Shown: positions 1 to 7,209 of the stretch, piece by piece
How the letters are laid out: every line of letters starts with the position of its first letter
Position numbering within the stretch: position 1 is the first letter of the stretch
DNA from: an uncultured Bacteroidales bacterium
Lineage (GTDB): Bacteria > Bacteroidota > Bacteroidia > Bacteroidales > Paludibacteraceae
NCBI GenBank assembly: GCA_902783545.1
Contig: CACZRD010000036.1
Location: 1-43,473 of the forward strand
DNA: 43,473 nucleotides
Direction: 5' to 3'
Made by a program: the position numbers and the translations under genes
Notes under the pieces: generated by a model
Databases searched by the model: none
What the model saw: the letters and a program-made list of their open reading frames with translations, nothing else
Told to the model about the DNA's origin: nothing

Positions 1-7
1 GATAAAG

Positions 8-27
8 CTCGCCGGAACAGCGGCGAG
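8..27 (+). promoter_or_regulatory. 5'-leader hairpin with GAACAG loop, copy 1
   Basis: A perfect 7-bp stem (CTCGCCG paired with CGGCGAG) closes the 6-nt loop GAACAG. The same loop, stem length and flanks (AAA(T)GCTCG before, GAGA then GACA after) recur at 16510-16529, where the hairpin sits just after a clear promoter. Two stem pairs differ between copies and stay paired in both. By analogy this copy is probably in the 5' leader of the metallo-hydrolase gene at 165; its promoter would lie left of the window. Function unknown. Confidence 0.45.
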
Positions 28-84
28 AACTGGACAAAACGAAGAAACAAAACAAAGAAAACATAAGCTAACAAATACAATATA

Positions 85-101
85 ATATATACGTGCGTAC
101 G
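85..101. repeat. Alternating purine-pyrimidine tract 1 (17 nt)
   Basis: Every base alternates purine/pyrimidine, running from ATATAT into ACGTGCGTACG. Similar tracts occur at 1535-1554, 4140-4150 and 7210-7230, all in spacers of the same AT-rich island. Such tracts are prone to form Z-DNA or cruciforms; any role here is inference. Confidence 0.4.
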
Positions 102-164
102 AACATATAGGGCAAAAACAACATAACAACAAAACAACAATTAAGCAATAAAAACAACAAACAT

Positions 165-1499
165 ATGCCAGACATTAGATTAGACAGAACATTTTGGCCG
201 GTGGGGCACGGGGCATTCTATACGGAACGCTTCTATGATCATGCGGGCAAGCGTGTGTTCACTGCCATTTATGATTGCGGAAGCGGACGACGTTGGGGAA
301 AGACTTCCAATGGCGCAAACGATGCAAGTCCAAAGACCGTGCAACAGTTGATAGAGAGTTTCCTCCCAAGTCAAAAGACTCCTAACGGAGTTGTCGTAAA
401 GGATATTGATATAGCCTTTGTCTCTCACCTGCATGTCGATCATATTAACGGTCTGCCGACCTTGTTGCCTCGCATCAAGATACTTGTTTTACCAAGTCTG
501 TCTGATTGCAGGTTGCTTGATGCGTTCTTGTATAATTCTATACCAGAAGATGTTAGAAACGGAGAGGTGCCCATCGCTGAAATAAGTGATGACAGCAGAG
601 CAGATGTCGAAAGTGATGTTCAGTCATTTATTTTAAGACTGGCAAACGGAGAAGTGGAAAACACTGTGCAAGTTGTCCCAAATGATGGTGAACCTCCTAT
701 AGATCCGATTGATTTAGAGCGATTAGACAGAGACATTACAAGCGGCTCGGCAATCCGTGTTCCGCTGCCTGTCGGTCACAATGCATTCTGGATATATAAG
801 CCTGTGGACGCGGATGCATGTTCTGATGACGTGCGTAATGCTATCATTGGTGCGCTCCAGCAACATGTGCCTACAGGCAGTATAGTTGACGATGCCGGAA
901 AGATCAATTGGAGCAAAGTTCGCGAAGCTGTCGAAAATGCCGGACTTAAGGCGGTTATAGCAATTTACGAAACAGTTTTCGAGATAAAGGATTCTTCTCA
1001 GCACAACAACTATTCAATGCCGGTATATTCCGGCCCGGATGATTCCATAAATGTCCCCCACGATTGGAGACACATGGACATCCATATGGATACGTTTGAA
1101 GCGCACGGATATATCCATAGTTGGTGCGACATATATCCGCATCCGCACCATGGAGTGCAGATCCCATTGGGAATACGATGCAAGTTGCTGTCTTGTTTAT
1201 ACATGGGCGACTTTAATGCTAAAGATGATGACAAGTTCTCGCGCCTACAGAAATTATTGGGCGGGTACTATAATCGTGTAGGCTTGCAGCAGGTTCCTCA
1301 TCATTTCTCCGATGGCAACCATCGTGCTGAATTGTACAAAGGGCCACTGATTGCATTTGGTAACATAAGTGGTAAGAAAGATAGAAGTTATAAGCAGAGT
1401 GTTTTTGATGACATCATGAATCAAGGCTGCAATCCTATCATTATTACAAAAGATAGACATGATATAGTAACGTTTGATTATTACATGAGATTGCACTAA
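165..1499 (+). CDS. ComEC-like metallo-beta-lactamase-fold hydrolase
   Basis: A 444-aa protein with a metallo-beta-lactamase fold. The metal-binding motif is SHLHVDHINGL (H88, H90, D92, H93). Later ligands are probably D349 in YMGDFN and H379/H380 in VPHHFSDGNH. This GD...HH arrangement resembles the ComEC/Rec2 branch, whose members act on DNA or other phosphodiesters. The N-terminus (FWPVGHGAFYTERF, then YDCGSG) is the usual opening strand region. A roughly 200-residue insert separates the two halves. There is no signal peptide or membrane segment, so it is cytoplasmic. The ATG at 165 follows an A-rich leader, typical of Bacteroidota, with no Shine-Dalgarno. It leads a run of AT-rich nuclease genes, so a role in phage defence or foreign-DNA processing is inferred. 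The fold is confident; the substrate is unknown. Confidence 0.8.
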   Translation: MPDIRLDRTFWPVGHGAFYTERFYDHAGKRVFTAIYDCGSGRRWGKTSNGANDASPKTVQQLIESFLPSQKTPNGVVVKDIDIAFVSHLHVDHINGLPTLLPRIKILVLPSLSDCRLLDAFLYNSIPEDVRNGEVPIAEISDDSRADVESDVQSFILRLANGEVENTVQVVPNDGEPPIDPIDLERLDRDITSGSAIRVPLPVGHNAFWIYKPVDADACSDDVRNAIIGALQQHVPTGSIVDDAGKINWSKVREAVENAGLKAVIAIYETVFEIKDSSQHNNYSMPVYSGPDDSINVPHDWRHMDIHMDTFEAHGYIHSWCDIYPHPHHGVQIPLGIRCKLLSCLYMGDFNAKDDDKFSRLQKLLGGYYNRVGLQQVPHHFSDGNHRAELYKGPLIAFGNISGKKDRSYKQSVFDDIMNQGCNPIIITKDRHDIVTFDYYMRLH

Positions 1500-1534
1500 C
1501 AAAAGAATTGGATTCCATTTATGCTTCCATGCAA

Positions 1535-1554
1535 GCGCGCATGTGCGCGTATAT
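1535..1554. repeat. Alternating purine-pyrimidine tract 2 (20 nt)
   Basis: Twenty bases of strict purine-pyrimidine alternation containing the near-palindrome GCGCATGTGCGC, placed 18 nt before the hairpin module at 1573. Counterparts lie at 85, 4140 and 7210. Confidence 0.45.
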
Positions 1555-1572
1555 TTCAAGGTAAGGAAATAT

Positions 1573-1602
1573 GGTTACTGGCTATTGGATTAGGCTGTAA
1601 CC
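1573..1602 (+). promoter_or_regulatory. Conserved 12-6-12 hairpin module, copy A
   Basis: The 5' arm is GGTTACTGGCTA, the loop TTGGAT and the 3' arm TAGGCTGTAACC; 10 of 12 positions pair. GCAAAAT follows at once. Copies B (4165-4194) and C (4879-4908) share arm length, loop, the TA after the loop and the (G/A)CAAAA tail. The third pair is T-A here and in C but C-G in B, a compensatory change. It ends 59 nt before the ATG of the Mrr-like gene, so it could be a leader RNA structure, a dyad operator or a recombination site. Confidence 0.6.
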
Positions 1603-1661
1603 GCAAAATATCAACTTTTAGAAGTTGTGCCCGACACGAGGACAGGGGAAAAGAAAACAAT

Positions 1662-2720
1662 ATGGCTGAAAGAGAAAAACAATATTGGTTACACCGAATA
1701 ACCGGTGGAGAAAATGCGGTAAAACTAACGCATCCGCTTCTGTTTGAACATGGGATCTTGTCTACAGGGTGGGCTTCGTTGTCATGGGATGATTTTGTGA
1801 AAGACAGCCACGATTGGAATACCTTTGTCAAACATTTTGAGAGCGAATATCCGGCTTTGCGTAATCGCAATAGTCTATGGCGTTTCCTTGAGATGAAAGA
1901 AGGAGACATTGTGGTTGTTCCTACTTGGGGTGTGTTTAGCATATATCGGGTGGCAGATGACAAGGTTTATACTAATCAGTCATTAGGTGAACTTATTCCT
2001 CCTTGTGACTTGCGAGATTGGAATGGCAAGAGAGCACATGTTTCGAAGGATGAAAATGGATATTATTCGCTTTATGATAACGAAGATGTGTTTATCGATT
2101 TAGGCTTCTTTCGAAAGGTTGAACCATTAGCGATCAAACTTCCTCGCCAGGATTACGCCGACCAACCGCTGTATTCACGCATGAAACTATTGCAGACCAA
2201 TGCGGATATATATGACTTGCGAGAAAGTGTTGATAATGCGATAGAGCGTGGACGAGACCATCATCCAATCCGTATTCATGAAGAGTTATTAGAGTCCACA
2301 TTGGCTATTGCCAAGAAGACGATAAGCGACTATGCTCAACATTACACGTATGAGCACCTTGTAGAAAAATACTTGTGGGCTATTGGTGCTGACGAAGTCA
2401 TTAAACCAGCCCAAAACGAAAACAAGTCGGAGGATGGCGATGCAGATAGAGTTGCATATTTTGATGCTTTGAAAGTCGCAGTGATGGTGCAAGTCAAAAA
2501 ACATGAAAATGTTACTGACGAATGGGCTGTTGAGCAGATTATTGCATATAAAGCAAACCATACGAATGAGGATTATCATATCCAAATGTGGGTTATATCA
2601 CATGCCGACAACTACACCGATGAAGCTAAACAAAAAGCATTTGCTCACGATGTGCGCATGATCAACGGGACAGATTTTGCACGAATGATACTGGAAGTGG
2701 GATTAAAGCATTTTGAATAA
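1662..2720 (+). CDS. Mrr-like restriction endonuclease (type IV-like)
   Basis: A 352-aa protein starting at MAEREKQYW. The frame stays open upstream to 1521, but that stretch crosses the hairpin module and reads as non-coding, so the ATG at 1662 is preferred. Residues 1-155 form a separate domain with GILSTGWASLS and EGDIVVVPTWGVFSIYRV, which recalls PUA/EVE-like base readers seen on modification-dependent nucleases (tentative). Residues 225-345 match the Mrr catalytic domain: GAD then EDGDAD (acidic residues 257-262), VQVKK with Q277 and K279 as the Q-x-K variant of PD-(D/E)XK, then VISHADNYTDEAK and MINGTDFARMI at the usual Mrr C-terminus. Mrr enzymes cut modified foreign DNA. The next nuclease gene starts 62 nt downstream, probably in the same transcript. 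Target unknown. Confidence 0.75.
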   Translation: MAEREKQYWLHRITGGENAVKLTHPLLFEHGILSTGWASLSWDDFVKDSHDWNTFVKHFESEYPALRNRNSLWRFLEMKEGDIVVVPTWGVFSIYRVADDKVYTNQSLGELIPPCDLRDWNGKRAHVSKDENGYYSLYDNEDVFIDLGFFRKVEPLAIKLPRQDYADQPLYSRMKLLQTNADIYDLRESVDNAIERGRDHHPIRIHEELLESTLAIAKKTISDYAQHYTYEHLVEKYLWAIGADEVIKPAQNENKSEDGDADRVAYFDALKVAVMVQVKKHENVTDEWAVEQIIAYKANHTNEDYHIQMWVISHADNYTDEAKQKAFAHDVRMINGTDFARMILEVGLKHFE

Positions 2721-2782
2721 TCAAGAAACGGATATATTTTCAATCAACACTAATCTTTAAAGTGCTTATTGCACAAAATATT

Positions 2783-3679
2783 ATGGAACAAGAAAACAAT
2801 TTAAGGCAAAGTGGTAAAATGTACAAGATTGCAGACCTGTCAAGTGCAGCAAATCTCAATCTTTCCCGTTCTCAGCAAGTGGACTTGGTTGTAAGTTATA
2901 TCCTTGAGAATGCGAAAAGTTTCTCTCCTGAGAAAGCCTTGTTGACTCCGGATATACTAAAGAAATACAATGCTTTGAGGCAGGGACATCCGAATGTGTT
3001 TGAGATTCCCTCTGGTTCTCTTTCTACATATATGAGTGTATTATCGAACGACTCTGATTCTAAGATTTCATGTAGTGGAAAGAAACAAGGATATTATTTG
3101 AATTTTGGGAGTTCTTACAATAGTCAGACAGGCAAGAAAGATACGAAAAAGATAAAAGAAGAAGTTCTATATCCTATATTGGAAGAATGGCTTTCCGTTC
3201 AATGCGATCAAGTGAAAAACATTGCTAATGAGCGAAAAGGCAAGCAATGGTGTAATCCTGATATATTGGGAATAAACTATTCCGTATTCTTTCAAAATAA
3301 TATGATAGAACTAACAACTATAGAGGCCAAACGTGATTTAGATGACTGGCGCATGAATTTCTTTGAGGCAGTGGCTCATTCTATGTTTGCGAACAGAGCT
3401 TATTATGCGTATTTATGCAAAGAATCAGAGAAAATTGACAAGGACTTGTTTTTATATGCCCAAAAGTTTGGAATAGGGTTAATCGCAATAGAAGTGCCAG
3501 ATGAGTTGTGGACCTCAGAAATGGAAATAAAACTTGAATATGTGAAAGAGAAAGTTCCAGCACCTGTTCATAATGTAACTATCCGTATTCAAAAGGAATT
3601 CCTCAACAATTTTGACATTCGCGAGGTTACTGACATTCATAAATTCGGCAAAACAAATAAAGATTTTGGTAGAGAATGA
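2783..3679 (+). CDS. HTH (HARE-like) plus PD-(D/E)XK nuclease
   Basis: A 298-aa protein from the ATG at 2783; a GTG at 2762 and an ATG at 2819 are alternatives. Residues 20-110 look like a winged-helix/HARE-HTH module (QQVDLVVSYILENA, SLSTYMSVLSND, GKKQGYYLNF); such modules are known at the N-terminus of restriction-linked proteins. Residues 125-215 carry a clear nuclease core: NPDILG (D160), then IEAKRD (E181 and K183), followed by a helix with DWRMNFFEAVAHSMFANRAYYAYL. Together these are the P-D...E-x-K signature. No membrane segment is present. It lies 62 nt after the Mrr-like gene with no hairpin module between, suggesting the two are co-expressed and may act together in restriction or defence. 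Confidence 0.7.
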   Translation: MEQENNLRQSGKMYKIADLSSAANLNLSRSQQVDLVVSYILENAKSFSPEKALLTPDILKKYNALRQGHPNVFEIPSGSLSTYMSVLSNDSDSKISCSGKKQGYYLNFGSSYNSQTGKKDTKKIKEEVLYPILEEWLSVQCDQVKNIANERKGKQWCNPDILGINYSVFFQNNMIELTTIEAKRDLDDWRMNFFEAVAHSMFANRAYYAYLCKESEKIDKDLFLYAQKFGIGLIAIEVPDELWTSEMEIKLEYVKEKVPAPVHNVTIRIQKEFLNNFDIREVTDIHKFGKTNKDFGRE

Positions 3680-3939
3680 CACTCATGAATAGTATTCGGT
3701 AAGAGAGTACAAGTGAGCTAAAGTTGAAATGAACTATATGTATTATCTTGGGTATCGGTGATTAGATTTGCCTGTACTCGTAAACAAAACAGTGCCTATC
3801 AATCAGCACGAAAAAAAGATTGAGTGGTCTTTGATTATAAAACAACAGTCAACTAATCAGCAGAAGCGAAACTACAGGTGCAAAGGAGGTCCCCCTGAAA
3901 ATTAAAGTTGTTAATTCCCTAAAAAATGGAGGACGAGTT

Positions 3940-4077
3940 ATGAAGAACTTCTTGATAATCGCAATTGCACTATTTAATGTATATAACAACATACTGGTGG
4001 TAAAGACTCATATCGGTTCTTGGGGTGGTGAGCAGGGCGCTGTCAATGGGAGTATCTCTCGCTGCCGTAGTTTTTGA
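3940..4077 (+). CDS. Possible 45-aa small protein, hydrophobic N-terminus
   Basis: ATG to TGA gives a 45-residue peptide starting MKNFLIIAIALFNVYNNILVV, a hydrophobic stretch that could be a membrane anchor or signal, then a polar tail with GSWGGEQGAVNG. GGAGGA lies 7 nt before the ATG. A second in-frame start (CTG at 3895) lies just after AAAGGAGGT. The last two-thirds overlap the predicted structured RNA, so the ORF may be accidental. No family recognised. Confidence 0.25.
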   Translation: MKNFLIIAIALFNVYNNILVVKTHIGSWGGEQGAVNGSISRCRSF

Positions 4078-4130
4078 CGGAAGTTGACGGTGCTGTTGAC
4101 CAGCGCGGCTTTAGCCAGCCTGCTCCCACC
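4024..4130 (+). ncRNA. Candidate structured RNA, three-way junction
   Basis: P1 pairs GGTGG (4024-4028) with CCACC (4126-4130) and GAGCAGG (4030-4036) with CCTGCTC (4119-4125), with one bulged T. P2 pairs GCGCTG (4037-4042) with CAGCGC (4101-4106), extended past a bulged C by TCAA/TTGA. P3 is the hairpin GGC-TTTA-GCC (4107-4116). P1 to P2 and P2 to P3 are directly adjacent, giving a compact junction in a block that is GC-richer than its surroundings. No known RNA family was recognised. The opposite strand would fold similarly, so strand is not certain. Confidence 0.4.
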
Positions 4131-4139
4131 ATTAGTGTT

Positions 4140-4150
4140 TGTACGTGCAC
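4140..4150. repeat. Alternating purine-pyrimidine tract 3 (11 nt)
   Basis: TGTACGTGCAC alternates pyrimidine/purine throughout and lies 14 nt before hairpin module B. It is the shortest of four such tracts in the island. Confidence 0.3.
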
Positions 4151-4164
4151 TTAAATGTCGTACA

Positions 4165-4194
4165 GGCTACAGGTTATTGGATTAACTTGTAGTC
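4165..4194 (+). promoter_or_regulatory. Conserved 12-6-12 hairpin module, copy B
   Basis: The 5' arm GGCTACAGGTTA pairs over all 12 positions (two G-T) with the 3' arm TAACTTGTAGTC around the loop TTGGAT. GCAAAAAT follows directly, and the foldback element begins at the next base. It is the best paired of the three copies and carries the C-G version of the third pair. The next gene (4586) is now 391 nt away, mostly because of the foldback element. Confidence 0.6.
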
Positions 4195-4202
4195 GCAAAA
4201 AT

Positions 4203-4564
4203 CAATAGTTCGTTAAAAAATTGACGTTAAATATTATCGCTAAGCGGTCGCTTTTAGACCAAATAGCATAAGATCTTTGAAATAGTGTTCTTTTTGCCCT
4301 GGATTTTTATGTAAGTTCGGTGTTTTCCCGAACGTTGATAAAAATCTTTCAATGAACAATGCACTATGAAACAGTAACATTGTTTGATACTGCCAAGTTG
4401 CTAAAATCAGCCAATTGCGCAAGTTTTTAGGCAAATATTTTTACATCAAAGAACACTTATTTGAAGGCTTTTCGTCAGAGCCAACGCAACTGTTGAATCA
4501 AATAGTCCTGTAGTACTTAACTGCCACAATATAAAACTGTTATTAAAATTTTAACGAACTATTG
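4203..4564. mobile_element. Foldback (MITE-like) element, 362 bp
   Basis: Bounded by a perfect 16-bp inverted repeat, CAATAGTTCGTTAAAA at 4203-4218 and its complement at 4549-4564. A second inverted pair lies inside (4280-4293 with 4448-4462, 14 of 15 matching) around nearly the same centre, so most of the element is an imperfect palindrome. It encodes no convincing protein. CAAAAAT occurs at 4196-4202, touching the left end, and at 4570-4576, five bases past the right end; this could be a disturbed 7-bp target duplication. It lies between hairpin module B and the 93-aa gene. A non-autonomous transposable element is the simplest reading. Confidence 0.5.
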
Positions 4565-4585
4565 TAATACAAAAATTCAAATCAT

Positions 4586-4867
4586 ATGAAACAATTATCA
4601 GTTGCGGATGGGCGATACGACTTCTTTGGGAGGTTGGCGATCGTTTTGCAGACTCAAAATATACAGATGAGTTTTGAGACTGCGAATAGAATGTTGGAAG
4701 AGAATGGTTTGAAACCGTATAAACAAATGCGAGGGTTGGCGCGCGGGATCAGTGCTGCATACAGAGCCTGGGAAAGAGCAGAAAACAAAGCTCACATAAG
4801 TAATCCATATAGCAGAGCTATTGCATCTGTCTATACGAACCAATATGGTAACCTCACGTGGCTATAA
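4586..4867 (+). CDS. Small hypothetical protein (93 aa)
   Basis: A 93-residue soluble protein with no recognised family. The middle, MSFETANRMLEENGLKPY then MRGLARGISAAYRAWERAE, looks like two or three amphipathic helices. The end is aromatic (NPYSRAIASVYTNQYGNLTW). There is no signal peptide, membrane segment or metal motif. Its ATG follows an A-rich leader just after the foldback element. It is flanked by hairpin modules B and C and points the same way as the neighbouring nuclease genes, so it may be an accessory, antidote or regulatory protein of the island. That is inference from position only. Confidence 0.55.
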   Translation: MKQLSVADGRYDFFGRLAIVLQTQNIQMSFETANRMLEENGLKPYKQMRGLARGISAAYRAWERAENKAHISNPYSRAIASVYTNQYGNLTWL

Positions 4868-4878
4868 TCAACGCTCCT

Positions 4879-4908
4879 GGTTGCATGTTTTTGGATTAGT
4901 TCGTAACT
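4879..4908 (+). promoter_or_regulatory. Conserved 12-6-12 hairpin module, copy C
   Basis: The 5' arm GGTTGCATGTTT, loop TTGGAT and 3' arm TAGTTCGTAACT are followed by ACAAAAAT. The outer six positions pair, with two G-T pairs; the inner part is weak. The arrangement matches copies A and B. It ends 72 nt before the ATG of the PIN-domain gene, similar to the 59 nt of copy A. Confidence 0.5.
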
Positions 4909-4980
4909 ACAAAAATAGAAAGCAAAAAAGTTATGTCGATAAACAAGTCGAATAGTGTCAAACAATAATAAGTGCGTAAT

Positions 4981-7185
4981 ATGAACAAAAGAACTATTAT
5001 ATCGACGGCAATAGAAGCCAATCCGATAACGACAAGTGTATATGAATCATTATTGGACGAGCAAATCCTCAAAATATTATTTGAGGACGGCCCTTGCAGT
5101 GCTGATAGTGTGCAAAAAGCACTTGAGAGAAGTAAAATATATGTAAATTCGGATAAGATCACAAATGCAGTAAAGAGATTAAAAATCTCGCATTACATCC
5201 CTCAAGAATGTAAAGGAACCAGTCTTTACCTAAATCCCATGGGAAGTAAAATTGTTCAACAGAAAAAAGACAAATATAAAAATACGATTAGTTCTATTAT
5301 AAAGCGGTATTTCTCTGAAGGAATAGAGTTAAAGCACAATGTTATAGAAATGTGGTTAGAGAAGATATTATTAGCCATTTTCCAGCAATACTATCACATA
5401 GTGCTTTCCCGTGTTACGAACGAAGAGAAGATAGATGTAGAATTATTAAACATAGACAACCTACACAAGAGTATAATTAAAGAATTCAGCATTGATAATG
5501 ATGATTCATTGATACTCCGTGAGCAACTTAAAGAGATGTTAACAGCAGAGAACGACCCTGATGTTCCGTATCTCCATTCATACTATCTAAATTCATGTTA
5601 TGCGTCACAGGTTTTGTCAAGCAAAACATATTCACCCATCTCTGTAGCCGAAGTATTCGCAAATAAGACAATTATTCTCGATACTAACGTATTAATAGCC
5701 TTGCAACTAGAGCGTATAAACCAACGACATGTTAGATTCTCTGTCATTGATGACGTTTGTAAGAAACTCAATGCTAAATTAAAATATATTCCGCAAACAG
5801 CAGGAGAATATTCAAGAGTTATAACCTATAAGAAAAAAGAATATAGTGATCTTTTCTCAGGCTTTGAACAAAATGTGTTAGATAGTTCACGGTATGATAA
5901 CATATATCACACACTCAAGATCAATGGATGTTATACTTCTGATAGTGTAGAAAAATTATTCGACACTCATCTTATTAGCACCCCAACCGAGCTTGGCAAT
6001 CAGATGACAGCAATTGAACAAGTGCCGAAGGAAGAAAGCTACGAGTCGTTTGAGTATTACAAGAAGATAGATGAAGATAAGACATCCTTGCGAAAAATCT
6101 TTTCATTAGTTGATATAGAGGATATTGAACAGGATGAAGATGACTTTCTACCGAGTGGAAAAATCGTAATCAAGAAAAAGGATGGCGTGGTTGAGCATGA
6201 TTTGGGGCTGATTGGATATGTAAGAACGCTGCGAGGAGAAGGAGAGATTGCATCGAAGCACAAGATAGCAGCCAATGATGATGTTATCTTATTGACTATG
6301 GACAATTCTATTATTTCATATGCTCGAGATAAATACCCAGATGAAAATTTTGTATATAGTTTACGCGATTTAGTAACATTGCTTTCATTAGACAAGGGTG
6401 GACTTATGGGAACTCCAGAAGACTTTGTCCCAATGTTAAGCAGTTTTGTAAATAATCACTTTATTATATGGGAGGATACATTTAATATTCAAGACTTGGC
6501 GATTGTTATGAGATTAGAGCGTGAAGTCGCATCATTAGGAGATGTTAAAGCAATCCAAATAGCAAAAGAGGTGCACAGAATGCGAATGAAAAATACTTCT
6601 AAAAATGACATACACAAGTACTTAAACGCTACGCTAAATTTCGAATTCAACAAGGTTAATTCAGAAAATATTAAACTCGTTGACAAAACGAATGAGCAAA
6701 AGAGGGAACTTGAAGAAAAAGATAGTTTGCTCCGGAAGAAAGACGAGACGATAGAAAGTCTGAAAGAAGAAGGACGTAAGCAACGCCAACGTGATTTCGA
6801 CAAAGCGTTTGATGAAGAGTCATATAATAGGAATCGTTGGCACAGGATAGACAAGACTATATTTGTTGTTGGAATAGTTGCATTTGCATTTTGTTGCATT
6901 TGCATAATTCTGCATTTTTTGAGAGAATGTGACTGTGTCATGAAATGGTTTAACGAACAAGGGAGATATGTACAATACATAATCAATAATCCGTTTGTAA
7001 AGATGGAAGATTCTACTACTAAAATAATTGGTTATGTATCCGCTGCGTTCACTATTTTTGGAATTGGTGACAAAATAAGAAGAAAAAGAGATGGCTTTTA
7101 TACTGAACCAGCAATCACAAAGGCAGTATTAGAAAAAATGGGAATAAATAAGGATAAGGATGATTATATTCAAAATGGATTATGA
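4981..7185 (+). CDS. PIN-like nuclease with C-terminal membrane helices
   Basis: A 734-aa protein. A GTG three codons upstream (4972) is possible, but ATG is preferred. The N-terminus (25-90) resembles a winged helix. At about 230 TIILDTNVLI opens a PIN-like domain (D234, N236). The later parts RGEGEIASKHKIAANDDVILLTMDNS (acidic residues near 420, D441) fit the remaining PIN metal ligands, so the domain is interrupted by a roughly 150-residue insert. Residues about 555-615 form a charged coiled coil. TIFVVGIVAFAFCCICIILHFL (about 627-648) and IIGYVSAAFTIFGIG (about 683-697) are membrane segments. PIN proteins are mostly RNases; a membrane-tethered one next to restriction-like genes suggests a defence effector. 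Hairpin module C lies just upstream. The PIN call is fairly sure, the role is inference. Confidence 0.65.
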   Translation: MNKRTIISTAIEANPITTSVYESLLDEQILKILFEDGPCSADSVQKALERSKIYVNSDKITNAVKRLKISHYIPQECKGTSLYLNPMGSKIVQQKKDKYKNTISSIIKRYFSEGIELKHNVIEMWLEKILLAIFQQYYHIVLSRVTNEEKIDVELLNIDNLHKSIIKEFSIDNDDSLILREQLKEMLTAENDPDVPYLHSYYLNSCYASQVLSSKTYSPISVAEVFANKTIILDTNVLIALQLERINQRHVRFSVIDDVCKKLNAKLKYIPQTAGEYSRVITYKKKEYSDLFSGFEQNVLDSSRYDNIYHTLKINGCYTSDSVEKLFDTHLISTPTELGNQMTAIEQVPKEESYESFEYYKKIDEDKTSLRKIFSLVDIEDIEQDEDDFLPSGKIVIKKKDGVVEHDLGLIGYVRTLRGEGEIASKHKIAANDDVILLTMDNSIISYARDKYPDENFVYSLRDLVTLLSLDKGGLMGTPEDFVPMLSSFVNNHFIIWEDTFNIQDLAIVMRLEREVASLGDVKAIQIAKEVHRMRMKNTSKNDIHKYLNATLNFEFNKVNSENIKLVDKTNEQKRELEEKDSLLRKKDETIESLKEEGRKQRQRDFDKAFDEESYNRNRWHRIDKTIFVVGIVAFAFCCICIILHFLRECDCVMKWFNEQGRYVQYIINNPFVKMEDSTTKIIGYVSAAFTIFGIGDKIRRKRDGFYTEPAITKAVLEKMGINKDKDDYIQNGL

Positions 7186-7209
7186 TTTGTACGGATGTTA
7201 TGCGAATGG

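Larger units (their letters stand above)
3680..4585. other. 906-bp gap rich in non-coding structure
   Basis: No convincing large gene on either strand. In order it holds a perfect anti-Shine-Dalgarno complement AAAGGAGGT (3882-3890), a doubtful 45-aa ORF (3940-4077), a GC-richer block that folds as a three-way junction (4024-4130), a short alternating tract (4140-4150), hairpin module B (4165-4194) and a 362-bp foldback element (4203-4564). The 64-residue minus-strand ORF inside the foldback element is judged chance. Confidence 0.6.

Noticed and set aside
1521..1661. N-terminal extension of the Mrr-like protein
   Set aside because: The frame is open, but it runs through the alternating tract and hairpin module and encodes a Cys/Arg-rich stretch unlike the domain that follows.
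4240..4434. 64-aa minus-strand ORF inside the foldback element
   Set aside because: Its composition follows the AT-rich palindrome, it matches no family, and it is better explained as chance.
3680..4585. Retron or IscB-type guide RNA locus
   Set aside because: A structured RNA is possible here, but there is no reverse transcriptase and no IscB/TnpB-like gene nearby.
1573..4908. Hairpin modules as integron attC sites
   Set aside because: The arms do not end in the RYYYAAC/GTTRRRY boxes of attC, and there is no integron integrase gene in view. The cassette idea is kept only as a loose analogy.
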